Source of the DNA: Arion vulgaris
Lineage: Eukaryota > Mollusca > Gastropoda > Stylommatophora > Arionidae
Length of the DNA: 64,000 bases
Assembly (NCBI GenBank): GCA_020796225.1
Contig: CM036767.1
Location: 23,123,138-23,187,137 of the forward strand
Direction of reading: 5' to 3'
A program made the position numbers and the translations under genes. This document shows, piece after piece, positions 34,017 through 45,164 of the stretch (position 1 is the stretch's first letter; each line of letters opens with the position of its first letter). The notes beneath the pieces were generated by a model. It ran no database searches. It was not told the DNA's origin and worked only from the letters and a program-made list of their open reading frames with translations.

Positions 34017-34075
34017 GTATATGCTGATCAGAAACATATAAATGTCTTAATGTTTCCATAGGAAATATATTTTGA

Positions 34076-34290
34076 GTGGATATATTTGAGAAGACCATCA
34101 TGGAAGGAGGCATACCGGCAAAGAGAAGAAGAGGAAGACCACGAAGAAGATGGATTCATTATACAACTGATGGTTTGAACATGACGGCTGCAGAGGCGGG
34201 ATATCTGGCCCATGGGAAGGAACTTCCAGAGGACTGTTGGGGTGGCAAAGTTCTGCTCAGGAAAAGCTATTTGATGATGAGATTATTTTT
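34076..34290 (+). pseudogene. LINE F copy 2, 3' end
   Basis: EKTIMEGGIPAKRRRGRPRR, GLNMTAAEAGYLAHGKE, then GGKVLLRKSYLMM, matching the end of LINE F copy 1 (60683-60900) and its ATGATGAT tail. Only the last 65 codons remain. Confidence 0.87.
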
Positions 34291-34317
34291 TAATTGTAAA
34301 AAAGCTATTTTTGTTAG

Positions 34318-34425
34318 GAAAGTCGAATTTATCCAGTGTTTAAACTTTAGTGAACATAATTTTTATTTAAGAAAGTCGAATTTATCCAGTGTTTAAACTT
34401 TAGTGAACATAATTTTTTTAAACAA
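34318..34425. repeat. 53-bp direct duplication
   Basis: AAGTCGAATTTATCCAGTGT and the following sequence occur twice in tandem. Confidence 0.93.
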
Positions 34426-34554
34426 TTTGTAGAAAATAAGTTAGAATGTTTTGAAAAACCTTGGCAGGAAGGTCATGAGATTAAGTAAAACATCAAATTC
34501 ACATGACATCATGACACGTTTTTCTTGTTTGCTACAGCAGAAATAAATCTGCAG

Positions 34555-36516
34555 CAGCGGGATATATAAAAAAGGAAAGAAAGAATTGGTTAAGTGAAGA
34601 AACATGGCAAAAATCCAAGAAAGAAAAGAAGTTAAACTAAAAATGCTATCGACTCAAAACGAATCAACAGTCCTTGAATATAGACAACTGGACAAAGATA
34701 TTAAAGCAAATGCTCGCAAAGATAAACGTGATTACATCCAGAAGTTATCTATAGAGGCAGAATCAGCATCAAAAACTTGAAACAACAAAACAATCTTTCA
34801 TATTATGAACCAACTGACGAATCATCCGCCGACGGCAAGATGTCATGTGAAAGGGAAAACAACGAATCCATACCATCACAACAAGCACAATCGAAAAGAT
34901 GGGCTGCACATTTTAAAGAGGTATTAAATAGACCCAACCCAGCGATAACACCAGTTTTTGAAACAGAAATACAAATGCCATCATTAAATGCACCCATTGA
35001 CGACTTCTCAATGGAAGAAGTTAAACAAGCCACCAAGAAGCTGAAAAACAACAAAGCCAGTGGTAGCGACGATATTTCAGAAGAGATGCTAAAAGCAACT
35101 GACGAGGAATCAATGGGATTCCTATGTACCTTAATGAACGATGTTTAGCAGAATGAGACCCTCCAAAAGATTGGAAAGACGGAGTGATATTCAAGCTCCC
35201 AAAAAGGCGATTTGTCAAATTGCAACAACTGGCGCGAAATAACTCTGCTATCAACACCTGGCAAGCTATTCTGCAGCATTTTGATGGAGAGGCTGAAAAA
35301 AGCCGTCGACACAAGGCTAAGAGATGAGCAAGCTGACTTTCGTCCACATCGTTCTTGTACCGATCATATCTTCACGCTGAGATCCATTATAGAAGAATCA
35401 ATTGAAATCCAGTCACCACAAGTGATACATTTTATAGACTTTCAGAAAGCGTTTGATAGTCTTCATCGTTCTACTCTCTGGGAGATTCTTAAGACCTACA
35501 GCTTCCAGAAAAATACATCAATATTATAAAAGCCTTCTATTCTGAAGCATCCTGCTGTGTAAGAACAGATGCAGGAAACTCAGACTGATTCACATTCAAT
35601 TCGGGTGTGAAGCAGGGTTACATTATGTAACCTATGCTTTTTGGGATAGCTATAGACTGGATCATGCGCAAATGTACCCAAGATGATCAACTAGGCATCA
35701 AATGGCTTCATGACAGCAGACTATTTGATCTTGACTTTGCCGATGATGTGGTCATATTGAATTCAATCACACAAGCAACCCACAAAGTAGCGAGCAATCT
35801 TTGCACATTTGCAGAACAAGTTGGTCTCCAGGTTAATTCTGCCAAGACCAAAATTATGGACCTCACAAACTCGACAGACAACATCGTAATAAATTGTCAA
35901 ACACTGGAGAAAGTTAAACATTTTACATATTTGGGTGTCAAACAACGGAGACACGATGAAAGAAATAAACTCTCGTATTGCTATAGCAGCTAATGCCTTC
36001 ACTAAATTAACGAATATCTGGCAATCTCAAGACCTTAGTATATGCACAAAAGTTAAATTATTTAGGTCATGTGTGATTCCTGTACTGACCTACGGTTGTG
36101 AAAGTTGGAAATCAACGAAGAAAATTGATAAGAAACTGGACAGTGTTGAGAATAAATGTCTACGAAAATTATTAAAAGTCAAATGGAGTGATTTCGTTTC
36201 TAACAACAAAGTGAGAGATAGAACACACCAACAACCCGTATCAAATATTATAAGGAAACGAAGGTGGAAATATGTAGGTCATGTTCTTAGGTGAGACGAA
36301 CAGAGACTAAATCGACAAGTCCTTATGTGGTCACCAGTTGGGAAAAGAAAACGTGGAAGACCAAAGACCACTCTTCGAAGAACCATCCTACAAGAAAGTA
36401 AACTATTGGGATATAAAACCATACAAGATCTCCAACTGCTAGCAAAGAACCGCATCACATGGAAATCTAAAACCTCCGCCCTATGTACCGCCTTTGGCAC
36501 GAAAGGAACAAACTAA
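34555..36516 (+). pseudogene. LINE P reverse transcriptase pseudogene
   Basis: Order: linker (KNWLSEETWQKIQERKEVK, 34575), RT fingers (LKNNKASGSDDISEEML, 35041), REITLLSTPGKLF (35228), FIDFQKAFDSLHR (35430), catalytic LDFADDVVILN (about 35730), LTYGCESWKS (36085), RRWKYVGHVLR (36262) and the tail GKRKRGRPKTT, ending LCTAFGTKGTN and a stop at 36514-36516. At least five frameshifts or stops (about 34775, 35148, 35525, 35940, 36294) break it. The FADD box is intact. No endonuclease domain. It abuts, tail to tail, the last exon of the receptor gene. Confidence 0.92.
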
Positions 36517-36833
36517 CTAAATAACTGCAGTATAGCTTTGATTCTAGCTTCAGTTTGTTCTGCAACAGGGACTTTTGCAATTGCTACTCTAGTATAATTA
36601 GCTTTACTACCAACTGCTGTCAGTACTGGTAGAGTGTAACACACTGATACCACAATGATTGTCAGGTAAACCACAAAGAAAACTCTGTCTAGTAAAAGAG
36701 CAACAGCTTTCCATTGTTTAGCGATATTTTCCTTCTCGTCACGTTCTTTAAGTCGTAGTTTCTGGAAGCGCATAAACTCTCGTAGTTCCTCCAACTTGTT
36801 GGCAATATCACCAAGTATGCTTAGATCTACATT
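36513..36833 (-). CDS. nAChR-like subunit, terminal exon (MA helix, M4, stop)
   Basis: The 107-codon exon starts after a pyrimidine-rich acceptor ending CAACAG (about 36834) in phase 0. It encodes a charged amphipathic helix (IANKLEELREFMRFQKLRLK), then KQWKAVALLLDRVFFVVYLT and the rest of a hydrophobic M4 segment ending CYTLPVL, then a 35-residue tail with NYT. The W-K-x-V-A-x-x-x-D-R motif before M4 is the hallmark of cation-selective Cys-loop (nicotinic) receptors, pentameric ligand-gated channels of the plasma membrane. Upstream exons are at 52768-52881 and 57084-57199, and all junction phases match. The stop lies within the end of LINE P, so the last codons (LFS, stop) may come from the transposon. 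Confidence 0.87.
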   Translation of the reverse strand, partial: NVDLSILGDIANKLEELREFMRFQKLRLKERDEKENIAKQWKAVALLLDRVFFVVYLTIIVVSVCYTLPVLTAVGSKANYTRVAIAKVPVAEQTEARIKAILQLFS

Positions 36834-36939
36834 CTGTTGCCAATATATAAAAAAAGAAAATAAATCAAGCAATGGTTTAGAGATGTAAACAAGAAATATA
36901 AAACACAACATAAATATTAAACAAATTTAAATGATACAG

Positions 36940-37130
36940 GCTCATTAGTACACATTCGACACATCTTATAATAATTATGTAACAATGTCGAAACACGTAA
37001 TAACAAAATACTGTAGTTTTACCAAATATAAAAACAGTAACAATACATAGCAACGTTTCGACCAAACGGTCTTTATCAAGTAAACGATAGAAGAGGAGTG
37101 ACACATTTCACAGCACACTACATATAAACT
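36940..37130 (-). mobile_element. Penelope-like element end, copy 1
   Basis: The minus strand has TTGATAAAGACC-GTTT-GGTCGAAACG near 37050-37075, a 4-bp stem next to GAAACG, and a preceding CACTCCTCTTCTATCG. It matches 59510-59645. Such CTGATGAAG-stem-CGAAACG blocks are typical of Penelope-like retroelement ends, where they form hammerhead ribozymes. Confidence 0.5.
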
Positions 37131-37224
37131 ACGACAGAGACACCACAACTAAAATGAAAATATGTTACTAAAAACGGATAACTAAATAAATTTAAAAAAA
37201 ACTATAAGTTGAAAAAAGAAGAGA

Positions 37225-37668
37225 TTGTGTATTGCTATTGTTTTGTATTTTGTAAAACTACTTTACTTTTGTTATTAAGTGTTTGGCTATTGTTACATAG
37301 TTTTACTGCAGTCTTCCCTGACATTGTATTTTGTAAACTACTTTACTTTTGTTATTAAGTGTTTGGCTATTGTTACATAGTTACTGCAGTCTTCTGACAT
37401 TGTATTTGTAAAGTACTTTACTTTGTTATTAAGTGTTTGGCTATTGCTACATAGTTTTACTGCAGTCTTCCTGACATTGTATTTTGTAAAACTACTTTAC
37501 TTTGTTTATTAAGTGTTTGCTATTGCTACATAGTTTTACTGCAGTCTTCCTGACATTGTAGTTTGTAAAACTACTTTACTTTTGTTATTAAGTGTTTGGC
37601 TATTGTTACATAGTTTTACTGCAGTCTTCCCTGACATTATATTTTGTAAAACTACTTTACTTTTGTTA
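37225..37668. repeat. Minisatellite, about 82-bp unit, about 5 copies
   Basis: Unit contains TTTTGTAAAACTACTTTACT and TTAAGTGTTTGGCTATTG. It resembles the Penelope-like end at 59575-59640 (TTTTGTAAAACTACAGTACT, TTACGTGTTTCGCTA), so the seed was probably that element. Several 1-2 base deletions occur. Confidence 0.9.
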
Positions 37669-38009
37669 GCCTCTCAATAACCTAGCCTGGACATCTGATA
37701 TGTGAAATGTACATTGCCCGTTTTACACAATCCCCCTCCTCCCTCTGTACTTTACTGTTTCATCCAAAGGAAAGACAATGTCTATACGTTTGGAATCCAA
37801 GCAGGATCGCTACTTAATACTAATAATAACTTATTAACTACCAACCGCTGCAGTATGCTCTAGTTTGTCTGTCCCGTTTGAACATGAACCGCTGGCTTGA
37901 TGTGTTTCATTGTTAAATTAGTCATACATTACGTTAAGACAATTTGATTGTTACCATGTTGTATGTTATTCTTTCACATTCCGTTGTCTTGTTCGATAGT
38001 GTACCATGA
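37669..38009. other. Unassigned sequence
   Basis: No repeat family or exon recognised. Confidence 0.5.
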
Positions 38010-38470
38010 ACACGAGAAGAGAAATGTTCAACACAATCTTTTTTCCCACATTATGTTACCAGTGTCAAACCTGGACGCTGACAACAAATCATAGAAGAAA
38101 ACTAGTCACGACAAAGATGAAGTGTCTACGCAGAATGCCGGGGAGTAACAAGAAGAGACCGGTTGAGACATGAAGACAGTAAAAAAGTGGGTACAACATC
38201 AGTACTGAACTTCATAAAAAACAACAAATTAAATGGTTCGGTCACATAAGCAGATTACCAACAGACAGTGCGCCTCAAAGAGCAATGCTGCTTCGATACA
38301 ATGGGTACAAAGCAAAACATCGGCCACGCAAAATATGAACTCAGAGATAACAGAGACAAAGAAAGATACTATTTACGAAGCTCACAAAGGACCCGTTTTC
38401 GAAATCTCTTCTTGACCTGACGCTAAGAGGCAAAACAGGATTAGAGAAAGAAAAAGACAAAGTTGTCTTG
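38010..38470 (+). pseudogene. LINE D copy 1, C-terminal end
   Basis: TRREMFNTIFFPTLCYQCQT, RRKLVTTKMKCLRRMPG, then KKQQIKWFGHISRLPTDSAP and LRYNGYKAKHRPRKI, ending with SLLDLTLRGKTGLEKEKDK. Several frameshifts and stops. It serves as the unexpanded reference for copy 2. Confidence 0.85.
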
Positions 38471-38533
38471 TTGTAATAGTACAGTCATTTATTGATAACG
38501 TTACATACCATTCATCACATTTTGTACAAACAA

Positions 38534-38920
38534 GTCAAGAAACTACCGATTAATGTCTACATACACTCAAGAAACTACCGATTAATGTCTACATACACTC
38601 AATAAAGTACCGATTAATGTCTACATACACTCAATAAAGTACCGATTAATGTCTACATACACTCAAGAAACTACCGATTAATGTCTACATACACTCAAGA
38701 AACTACCGATTAATGTCTACATACACTCAAGAAACTACCGATTAATGTCTACATACACTCAAGAAACTACCGATTAATGTCTACATACACTCAATAAAGT
38801 ACCGATTAATGTCTACATACACTCAAGAAACTACATATTAATGTCTACATACACTCAAGAAACTACAGATTAATGTCTACATACACTCAAGAAACTACAG
38901 ATTAATGTCTACATACACCT
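38534..38920. repeat. Minisatellite, 32-bp unit, 12 copies
   Basis: Repeats of AAGAAACTACCGATTAATGT with a variant AATAAAGTACCG. Confidence 0.97.
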
Positions 38921-39540
38921 GCGGAGTGGAAATGTAAACAAAATTAATTCGACCAGAATGTGTTTTTTTGTTTGTTGCCAAGACTAGTTAATGTGGTAAG
39001 TTAAACTTTCTTTTCATTTACAAAAACTGTCAATAAGCGTAAAGCTAGTACGTGTTCTTATCTGTTTTGTAAAAATGCTAAAATAACTTTAAAAATGCTA
39101 AAATAACTAATAAAGTGTAAAAAATAATTAATGTTTCCCCAATTTTAATTTACTTTGTCCCTAATACAAGGTACACTTGTCCCTAATATATCGTCAACCA
39201 TATTATTAATATATTGTTGGTGAGTTCAAATGGATAAGGGGGATATTCTTCGCTCTCTTGGCGACTGTTGGATGAGGACACAAAAATCAATGTTGAATCG
39301 ATCAAGCGATTTAGGCAGTTTAGAATTAACCGTTGTACAAGTCGAACTGGATGCCTGAGAGACATAGTGAGAAGTGTGTTTAATCAGCGAGCCACGGAAC
39401 CATCAGTATGCATACTCGATATCTGTTGGCTGGAGACTGGGGCATCTATGGGTCTGCCGGATGACATGACGTCAGTTTAGTAACCAATAACCAATAACCA
39501 ATATTGTCAAACATAAACCCACCTACTCGAACCTAGAGAT
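38921..39540. other. Unassigned sequence with a 70-codon frame
   Basis: A plus frame at 39268-39480 (starting MDEDTKINVESIKRFRQFR) has a protein-like composition but no recognisable homology, splice sites or neighbours to support it. Short duplications occur at 39065-39100 and 39480-39500. Confidence 0.35.
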
Positions 39541-39715
39541 GCGAATAAACAGCTTTCCTAATTTCTGCTCTCTGCGACTTTTTGAACATTGAGTGGCAAG
39601 ATAAGAGCCCACCTAATAGCACCAGCAGCGGCGAATAAACAGCTTTTCTAATTTGTGAACTCAATGACTTTTTGAACATTGAGTGGCAAGATAAGATCCC
39701 AAGCAATGAGAATGT
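39541..39715. repeat. 90-bp direct duplication
   Basis: GCGAATAAACAGCTTTCCTA starts at 39541 and, as a close copy, at 39631; both end with GAGTGGCAAGATAAGA. Confidence 0.9.
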
Positions 39716-39878
39716 TGGAAAAGAACAACTATTAAATGCAAATATTATCTGTTCATTATTCGTAGATTAGAATGGTTGGAACACATTCTGTTGACGATTA
39801 TGTCATGCCAACAGATCTTGTGTTAGGAAATTTCCAATAGCTAGGAGATATTAACTTACTTTATGTATGCAATGTGAG

Positions 39879-40095
39879 CGTCTGTAGGGTGGTAGTGAGC
39901 TTGATCACAAACCCAAGCCTACCTGGTTCAAACTCCGCTGTGGGCAAGTTTGGAAACAAATTCGTTTCCGTGAGATTTTTACGAAAGGTAAAATTAAACC
40001 TCACCGTTCAGAAAACAATGGCAAACTACTGAACGTATAAGTGGTTTCTAGAAAATCAACGACTCGTTTACTATCATTGCTACGTCCTGAAAAGG
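39879..40095 (+). mobile_element. SINE A copy 4
   Basis: GAGCGTCTGTAGGGTGGTAG, B box GGTTCAAACTCCGC, then AAAACAATGGCAAACTACTG. The 3' end is cut at CATTGCTACGTCCTG. Confidence 0.83.
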
Positions 40096-40229
40096 GATTT
40101 TCACGATTTTTCACAATTTTGAATAAACTGTCCACATTTTCCGATATATGTATGAGAAATAAGAATGATACAGTAGCTGAATGTTTTCCTAGGAGCAGTA
40201 GGCTATCCGTTATATGAGAACTATCATAA

Positions 40230-40400
40230 TAGCATTTCAGACATATCCATAGGTGCTCCGTCTCAACAATTCCAGCAGCGACCAACGGCCCATCACACAA
40301 TTGTTAATTGATCAATCTTTTTTGTATATTTGTTCCAATATCGACTCCCATATCTCAATTTGGGGGTCAAAGATGCATAGGGACAACGATGCGCCAGAAT
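40230..40400 (-). pseudogene. LINE B copy 4, 3' end
   Basis: Inverted match to the LINE B tail: CATAGGTGCTCCG, CCAATATCGACTCCCAT and related words shared with 54567-54800. About 170 bp, degraded. Confidence 0.65.
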
Positions 40401-41265
40401 TAGGGAGCTGGCACTAATCAAGATCCTACTCCACCTCCACGTGGTGACCCTGGTAACAGACAATGGTGCCTTTCTGGCTAAGTGGGTTGGGATCGAGGGA
40501 GAGCTACAGGTAGTGGTAGTAGTGGTATTATTGCAAACGCAGAAAATCAATGCAGGTCCAAAATCCATGAACAAAATTCACATTCTCCGGCCGATGTCCG
40601 ATGAAAAGTTTCCCAAATAGTTGCTGAAACCTAAGAAACAGTAGTGTACGAGTCGTCTATGAACGAATCCCAACTCTCCCAAAGTGAAGAGCCGCAAATA
40701 AATTGCCAGCTGTGGTGCAAGAATCAATGAGAACGATGTGTAACACACCAAAGGTCTCGGCAAGTGCCTCTGAAAATACTGTGACATATCGTGGCGACAC
40801 ATGGGAAGATTGCGGTAAACTCCGTACAAGAGGTCAAGCGCAGATAAATCTATTTGGTAAAGTTGGTCGAGTGCAAATCCTAAAGTTGCGTTTTAGCGTC
40901 TAACGAAACCGTCTTCCCTGAAACAACCGGGCACGGCACTGTTGTTCTCACAACTGACATACGGAAGTACCAGGACAGATGATGTTTGGCGAGCGCAAAA
41001 TCTAAGTTGCGCTGATAGCGCCTAATGAAATGACCTTCTACTTTATTTGTGCAAGGTCGCAGTCCTGTGTTTCCCGGGCCAGGGAAAATGGAGAGTAGTA
41101 ACTGCAAATTGCACTGCTACCACTACCAGTAGTTCTCCCCGATCCATGCCCCCATTAATCAGAACGGAACCAAAATCTGTTTCCAGGGTCACCACGTGGA
41201 GGTAGGGGACAGGGTCTTGATTAGTGCCGGCTCACTAATCCTGGCACACCACCTCATGCGCCTTT
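40395..41265. repeat. Diverged inverted repeat, about 140-bp arms, 580-bp loop
   Basis: Left arm 40395-40535 (GCACTAATCAAGATCC, CACCTCCACGTGGTGACCCTGG) is the reverse complement of 41115-41265. The loop (40536-41114) contains two related words, GCAAATCCTAAAGTTGCG and GCAAAATCTAAGTTGCG, and no clear gene. It may be a decayed DNA transposon. Confidence 0.65.
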
Positions 41266-41464
41266 GACCCCACATGAGGTTATGAATCGCAGTGCATGGA
41301 AGTGGAAGATCATGAGTGGAAGTGGCAGAAATGAAAAACTTATCCACGAATGAGAGTAAGAACTGAACGCCTTAAGAGACACAAAGGCCTCTGGTGGCAA
41401 CAATGACAAAGGACTACAAATCAACAAGTGTGAAATTCTTTTACTGTCGTAGATTTCTCTTGCT

Positions 41465-42692
41465 AGTTTCTTTGCTGGAGCACATCTCGTAACACGCATC
41501 ATTGGTATAGTGTTTATTTCTTCTCTGGATCACATCTCATAACACGCATCATTGGTATAGTGTTTGTTTCTTCTCTGGATCACATCTCATAACACGCATC
41601 ATTGGTATAGTGTTTGTTTCTTCTCTGAAGCTCATCTCATAACACGCATCATTGGTATAGTGTTTGTTTCTTCTCTGGATCACATCTCATAACACGCATC
41701 ATTGGTATAGTGTTTATTTCTTCTCTGAAGCTCATCTCATAACACGCATCATTGGTATAGTGTTTGTTTCTTCTCTGAAGCACATCTCATAACACGCATC
41801 ATTGGTATAGTGTTTGTTTCTTCTCTGAAGCACATCTCATAACACGCATCATTGGTATAGTGTTTATTTCTTCTCTGAAGCTCATCTCATAACACGCATC
41901 ATTGGTATAGTGTTTATTTCTTCTCTGAAGCTCATCTCCTAACACGCATCATTGGTATAGTGTTTATTTCTTCGCTAAGCTCATCTCATAACACGCATCA
42001 TTGGTATAGTGTTTGTTTCTTCTCTGAAGCTCATCTCATAACACGCATCATTGGTATAGTGTTTATTTCTTCTCTGAAGCTCATCTCATAACACGCATCA
42101 TTGGTATAGTGTTTATTTCTTCTCTGAAGCTCATCTCATAACACGCATCATTGGTATAGTGTTTGTTTCTTCTCTGAAGCTCATCTCCTAACACGCATCA
42201 TTGGTATAGTGTTTGTTTCTTCTCTGAAGCTCATCTCATAACACGCATCATTGGTATAGTGTTTGTTTCTTCTCTGAAGCTCATCTCATAACACGCATCA
42301 TTGGTATAGTGTTTGTTTCTTCTCTGAAGCTCATCTTATAACACGCATCATTGGTATAGTGTTTATTTCTTCTCTGAAGCTCATCTCATAACACGCATCA
42401 TTGGTATAGTGTTTGTTTCTTCTCTGAAGCTCATCTCATAACACGCATCATTGGTATAGTGTTTGTTTCTTCTCTGAAGCTCATCTCATAACACGCATCA
42501 TTGGTATAGTGTTTGTTTCTTCTCTGAAGCTCATCTCATAACACGCATCATTGGTATAGTGTTTGTTTCTTCTCTGAAGCTCATCTTATAACACGCATCA
42601 TTGGTATAGTGTTTGTTTCTTCTCTGAAGCTCATCTCATAACACGCATCATTGGTATAGTGTTTGTTTCTTCTCTGGAGCACATTTCGTATA
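41465..42692. repeat. Minisatellite, 50-bp unit, about 24 copies
   Basis: Unit contains CATAACACGCATCATTGGTA. Variants GGATCAC, GAAGCAC and GAAGCTC mark successive zones from left to right, a record of how the array grew. Confidence 0.98.
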
Positions 42693-43189
42693 CTATGAGG
42701 GTCTAAACGCAAAGGATTGACTTCGCTGAACCGGTTTCCCCATACGGTTCTCATGCTATATGCCTATAGTGTTGCAATAAGCACGAACTCCGTAGCTCCA
42801 TAAAAAAAAACATAGGAATCTCATAAAAAGTTGCACATGTGACTGGGTTTAGATTCTAACCCATAGCCTTTAGAACGAAGGTTAAGATGTTTATGTTAAC
42901 CATTTCGCCAAAAAGATTACCGAGCGCACATAAATTTTTTGACAGATGAAAAAGTTGAGAACTAACATTAAATAATAATTGTAGACAATAAATAATGCGA
43001 AACAAAAATAGTTGAAACATCAATAAATTATACGCACATTTCTCAAGGATATTACAACAAATTGTATCATACATTTTGAATATATTTGTACACATGATAT
43101 TTAATCGGCATCAACATAGACAGAAACATGACAACTTTTGACCAAGATAAATCTCCCAAACAGGGAACCAACACTATTCAAACAAGATG
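42693..43189. other. Spacer with a tRNA-like SINE piece
   Basis: At 42840-42920 the minus strand reads GGCGAAATGGTTAACAT and GGGTTAGAATCTAAACCC, which fits a tRNA-derived head. Downstream AT-rich sequence is unassigned. Confidence 0.45.
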
Positions 43190-43620
43190 AAACTCTAATT
43201 ACCAGAGCAAATCACGGACAATGAGCACAGCTTAGTCACAAAAATAACTACATGTGAAATGTGGTGCCTGCGAAAAGTTACCAACAACACCAGAAAAGAC
43301 AGAATCACCAACATCAGCATAATAAAGAAAGTTGTCACAGAACCCTACTTAAATTACGAGTACATTGAGAAACAAAGAATGAAGTAGTTTAGCCACTTAG
43401 CAAGAATGCATTCAAACTCCACAGTATACAGTATTCTACAACGGAACATCAGGAAAGAAGGCGAGAGGAAAATCACAAAAAAGACAGATGGCATAGCAGA
43501 ATCCTGCCAAAGAGCAAAAATTAATAATCACCCAAGCCACCAGAACAGCGCAAGGTAAAAACAGAAAACCACGACACTGGGCAAGAACCCGATATCAGTG
43601 TAACGATAAAAAAAAAGAAG
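43190..43620 (+). pseudogene. LINE C copy 3, C-terminal end
   Basis: TTCEMWCLRKVTNNTRKDR, EPYLNYEYIEKQRMK then a stop, FSHLARMHSNSTVYSILQ, ESCQRAKI, ending in a tail AAAAAAGAAGAAGAAA. It shares the A/C/D C-terminal type. Confidence 0.83.
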
Positions 43621-44169
43621 AAGAAACTCTCGGTAACCCTTATCAGGCAATCATATCAACAACAGAGAAACAGTACAGCAACACATTAACAGACTCCAGT
43701 TTACAAACAATGAATATAATATGAGAATACAGACCGAATACAGACACAATCGAATCAATGACATTCGATAGAGAGGAAAACGAAGTATATATCTCCATTG
43801 ACAAACATCAACTAAAGCAAGTGGATGACTTTATATACATAGTGAACATTTCTTCCAGAAAATGGAATTCTAGCGAAGTCCAATATAGAAATGAAATCAA
43901 ATCATATGACAAATGGCACCAATTTTGACATTCAAACATATCACACAATTAAAACTAAAAGAGCACTTTACAACACAATATTTCTTCCACCATTATGCTA
44001 TCAATGGGCGATGACATCAAATGATAGAAGAAATTTAGTCACGACAGAAATGAAGTGTCTACGCAGAATGCTGGGAGTATTGTTTTAATAAAAGACCAGT
44101 TTAGAAATGAAGACGTTAGGAAAAAAAAGTGGGTACTAAACTTCATCAAGAAACAACAAAGGAAATGGT

Positions 44170-44480
44170 TCGTCCACGTAAGCAGATAACCAACTCCTCA
44201 AAGTACTCCTCAAAGAGCATGCTATTACGATAAAGCGAAAGGTCGTCCACGTAAGCAGATAACCAACTCCTCAAAGAGCATGCTATTACGATAAAGTGAA
44301 AGTTCGTCCACGTAAGCAGATAACCAACTCCTCAAAGTACTCCTCAAAGAGCATGATATTACGATAAAGTGAAAGTTCGTCCACGTAAGCAGATAACCAA
44401 CTCCTCAAAGTACTCCTCAAAGTACTCCTCAAAGTACTCCTCCTCAAAGAGCATGATATTACGATAAAGCGAAAGGTCGT
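44170..44480. repeat. Array inside LINE D, units of about 60-80 bp
   Basis: About four copies of GTCCACGTAAGCAGATAACC through CATGCTATTACGATAAAG. A sub-repeat CTCAAAGTACTC varies from none to three per unit. In LINE D copy 1 the same stretch is single. Confidence 0.92.
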
Positions 44481-44578
44481 CCAAGCAAAAGGTGGATTTC
44501 AGAAATGACAGAGGAGTGAAAAACACTTTATGAAGCACACACAAAAACCCTTACTGGAAATCTCTTCTTGTCATCATG

Positions 44579-44825
44579 ACATTCTTAACGCGTTGAGTCT
44601 TTCCGAAGGAAGTTTCAGGGTTGAGAATCCCAGACGCTGATCGAATTGAGAGAGATGGGTGTCGATATTGGTATAGCCCGAAAATAACGACATACCAAAT
44701 ATGCCAAGAGAGTGATTAATCCCCATCGAACTGGAGTGTTGGGTCGATGGACGCGGAGATCGGAGCACCTATGGACATGTCTGGAGGGAAATGATGATAA
44801 CTCTCATATAACTGATAACTGATTA
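44579..44825 (+). pseudogene. LINE B copy 5, 3' end
   Basis: EMGVDIGIARK-like sequence, GGAGATCGGAGCACCTATGG, ending CTCATATAACTGATAACTGA. The tail is (ATAACTG)n, not (CTGAAA)n as in copies 1 and 2. Confidence 0.78.
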
Positions 44826-44920
44826 TCATGCTATGTGGCAAAACATGATTAGAGACAAGAAAAAGAAGTAATAACAATGTTGTATTATGATGACTAATAG
44901 GATCATCATCATTGCACTTC

Positions 44921-45100
44921 GGTGAGTAACCATGTATGCTCTGATCTCTTTCTTATACATGAAGAACTCAGCTGCAATACAAGAACATCGTAGCAGCGGC
45001 GAGGGTCTCTGATGTACTTTTGAAGATGGTGAGGATGCTTACATATCTTCAGTTATTCAAATCATCGATTACTTTTTTTCAACGAATTGTTGAAACTTTC
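44921..45100 (-). pseudogene. Conserved C-terminal coding fragment, copy 2
   Basis: The minus frame HHLQKYIRDPRRCYDVLVLQ continues to EHTWLLTEVQ and a stop at 44921, aligned with copy 1 at 33007. Further upstream QQFVEK matches QQFIKK of copy 1, across stops. Origin unknown. Confidence 0.45.
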
Positions 45101-45164
45101 ATTTTCTGTTCTCTCAAAGTTTACTGCTATTTTCACTTTGATTTTGTTGTTTTCAAGACTAGTT

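Larger units (their letters stand above)
43690..44875 (+). pseudogene. LINE D copy 2, C-terminal end, expanded and interrupted
   Basis: Contains KRALYNTIFLPPLCYQW, RRNLVTTEMKCLRRMLG and FRNEDVR, then a tandem array, then a tail GGCAAAACATGATTAGAGAC as in copy 1. A LINE B tail at 44579-44825 interrupts it; TCATCATG and TTATCATG on either side may be the TSD. Confidence 0.84.

Noticed and set aside
37040..37080. Active hammerhead ribozyme
   Set aside because: Core bases that should be C3 and G8 are changed in both copies.
36877..37104. Minus frame with LLDKDRLVETLLCIVTVFIF as a gene
   Set aside because: It is a translation of the Penelope-like end and recurs at 59525; not a protein gene.
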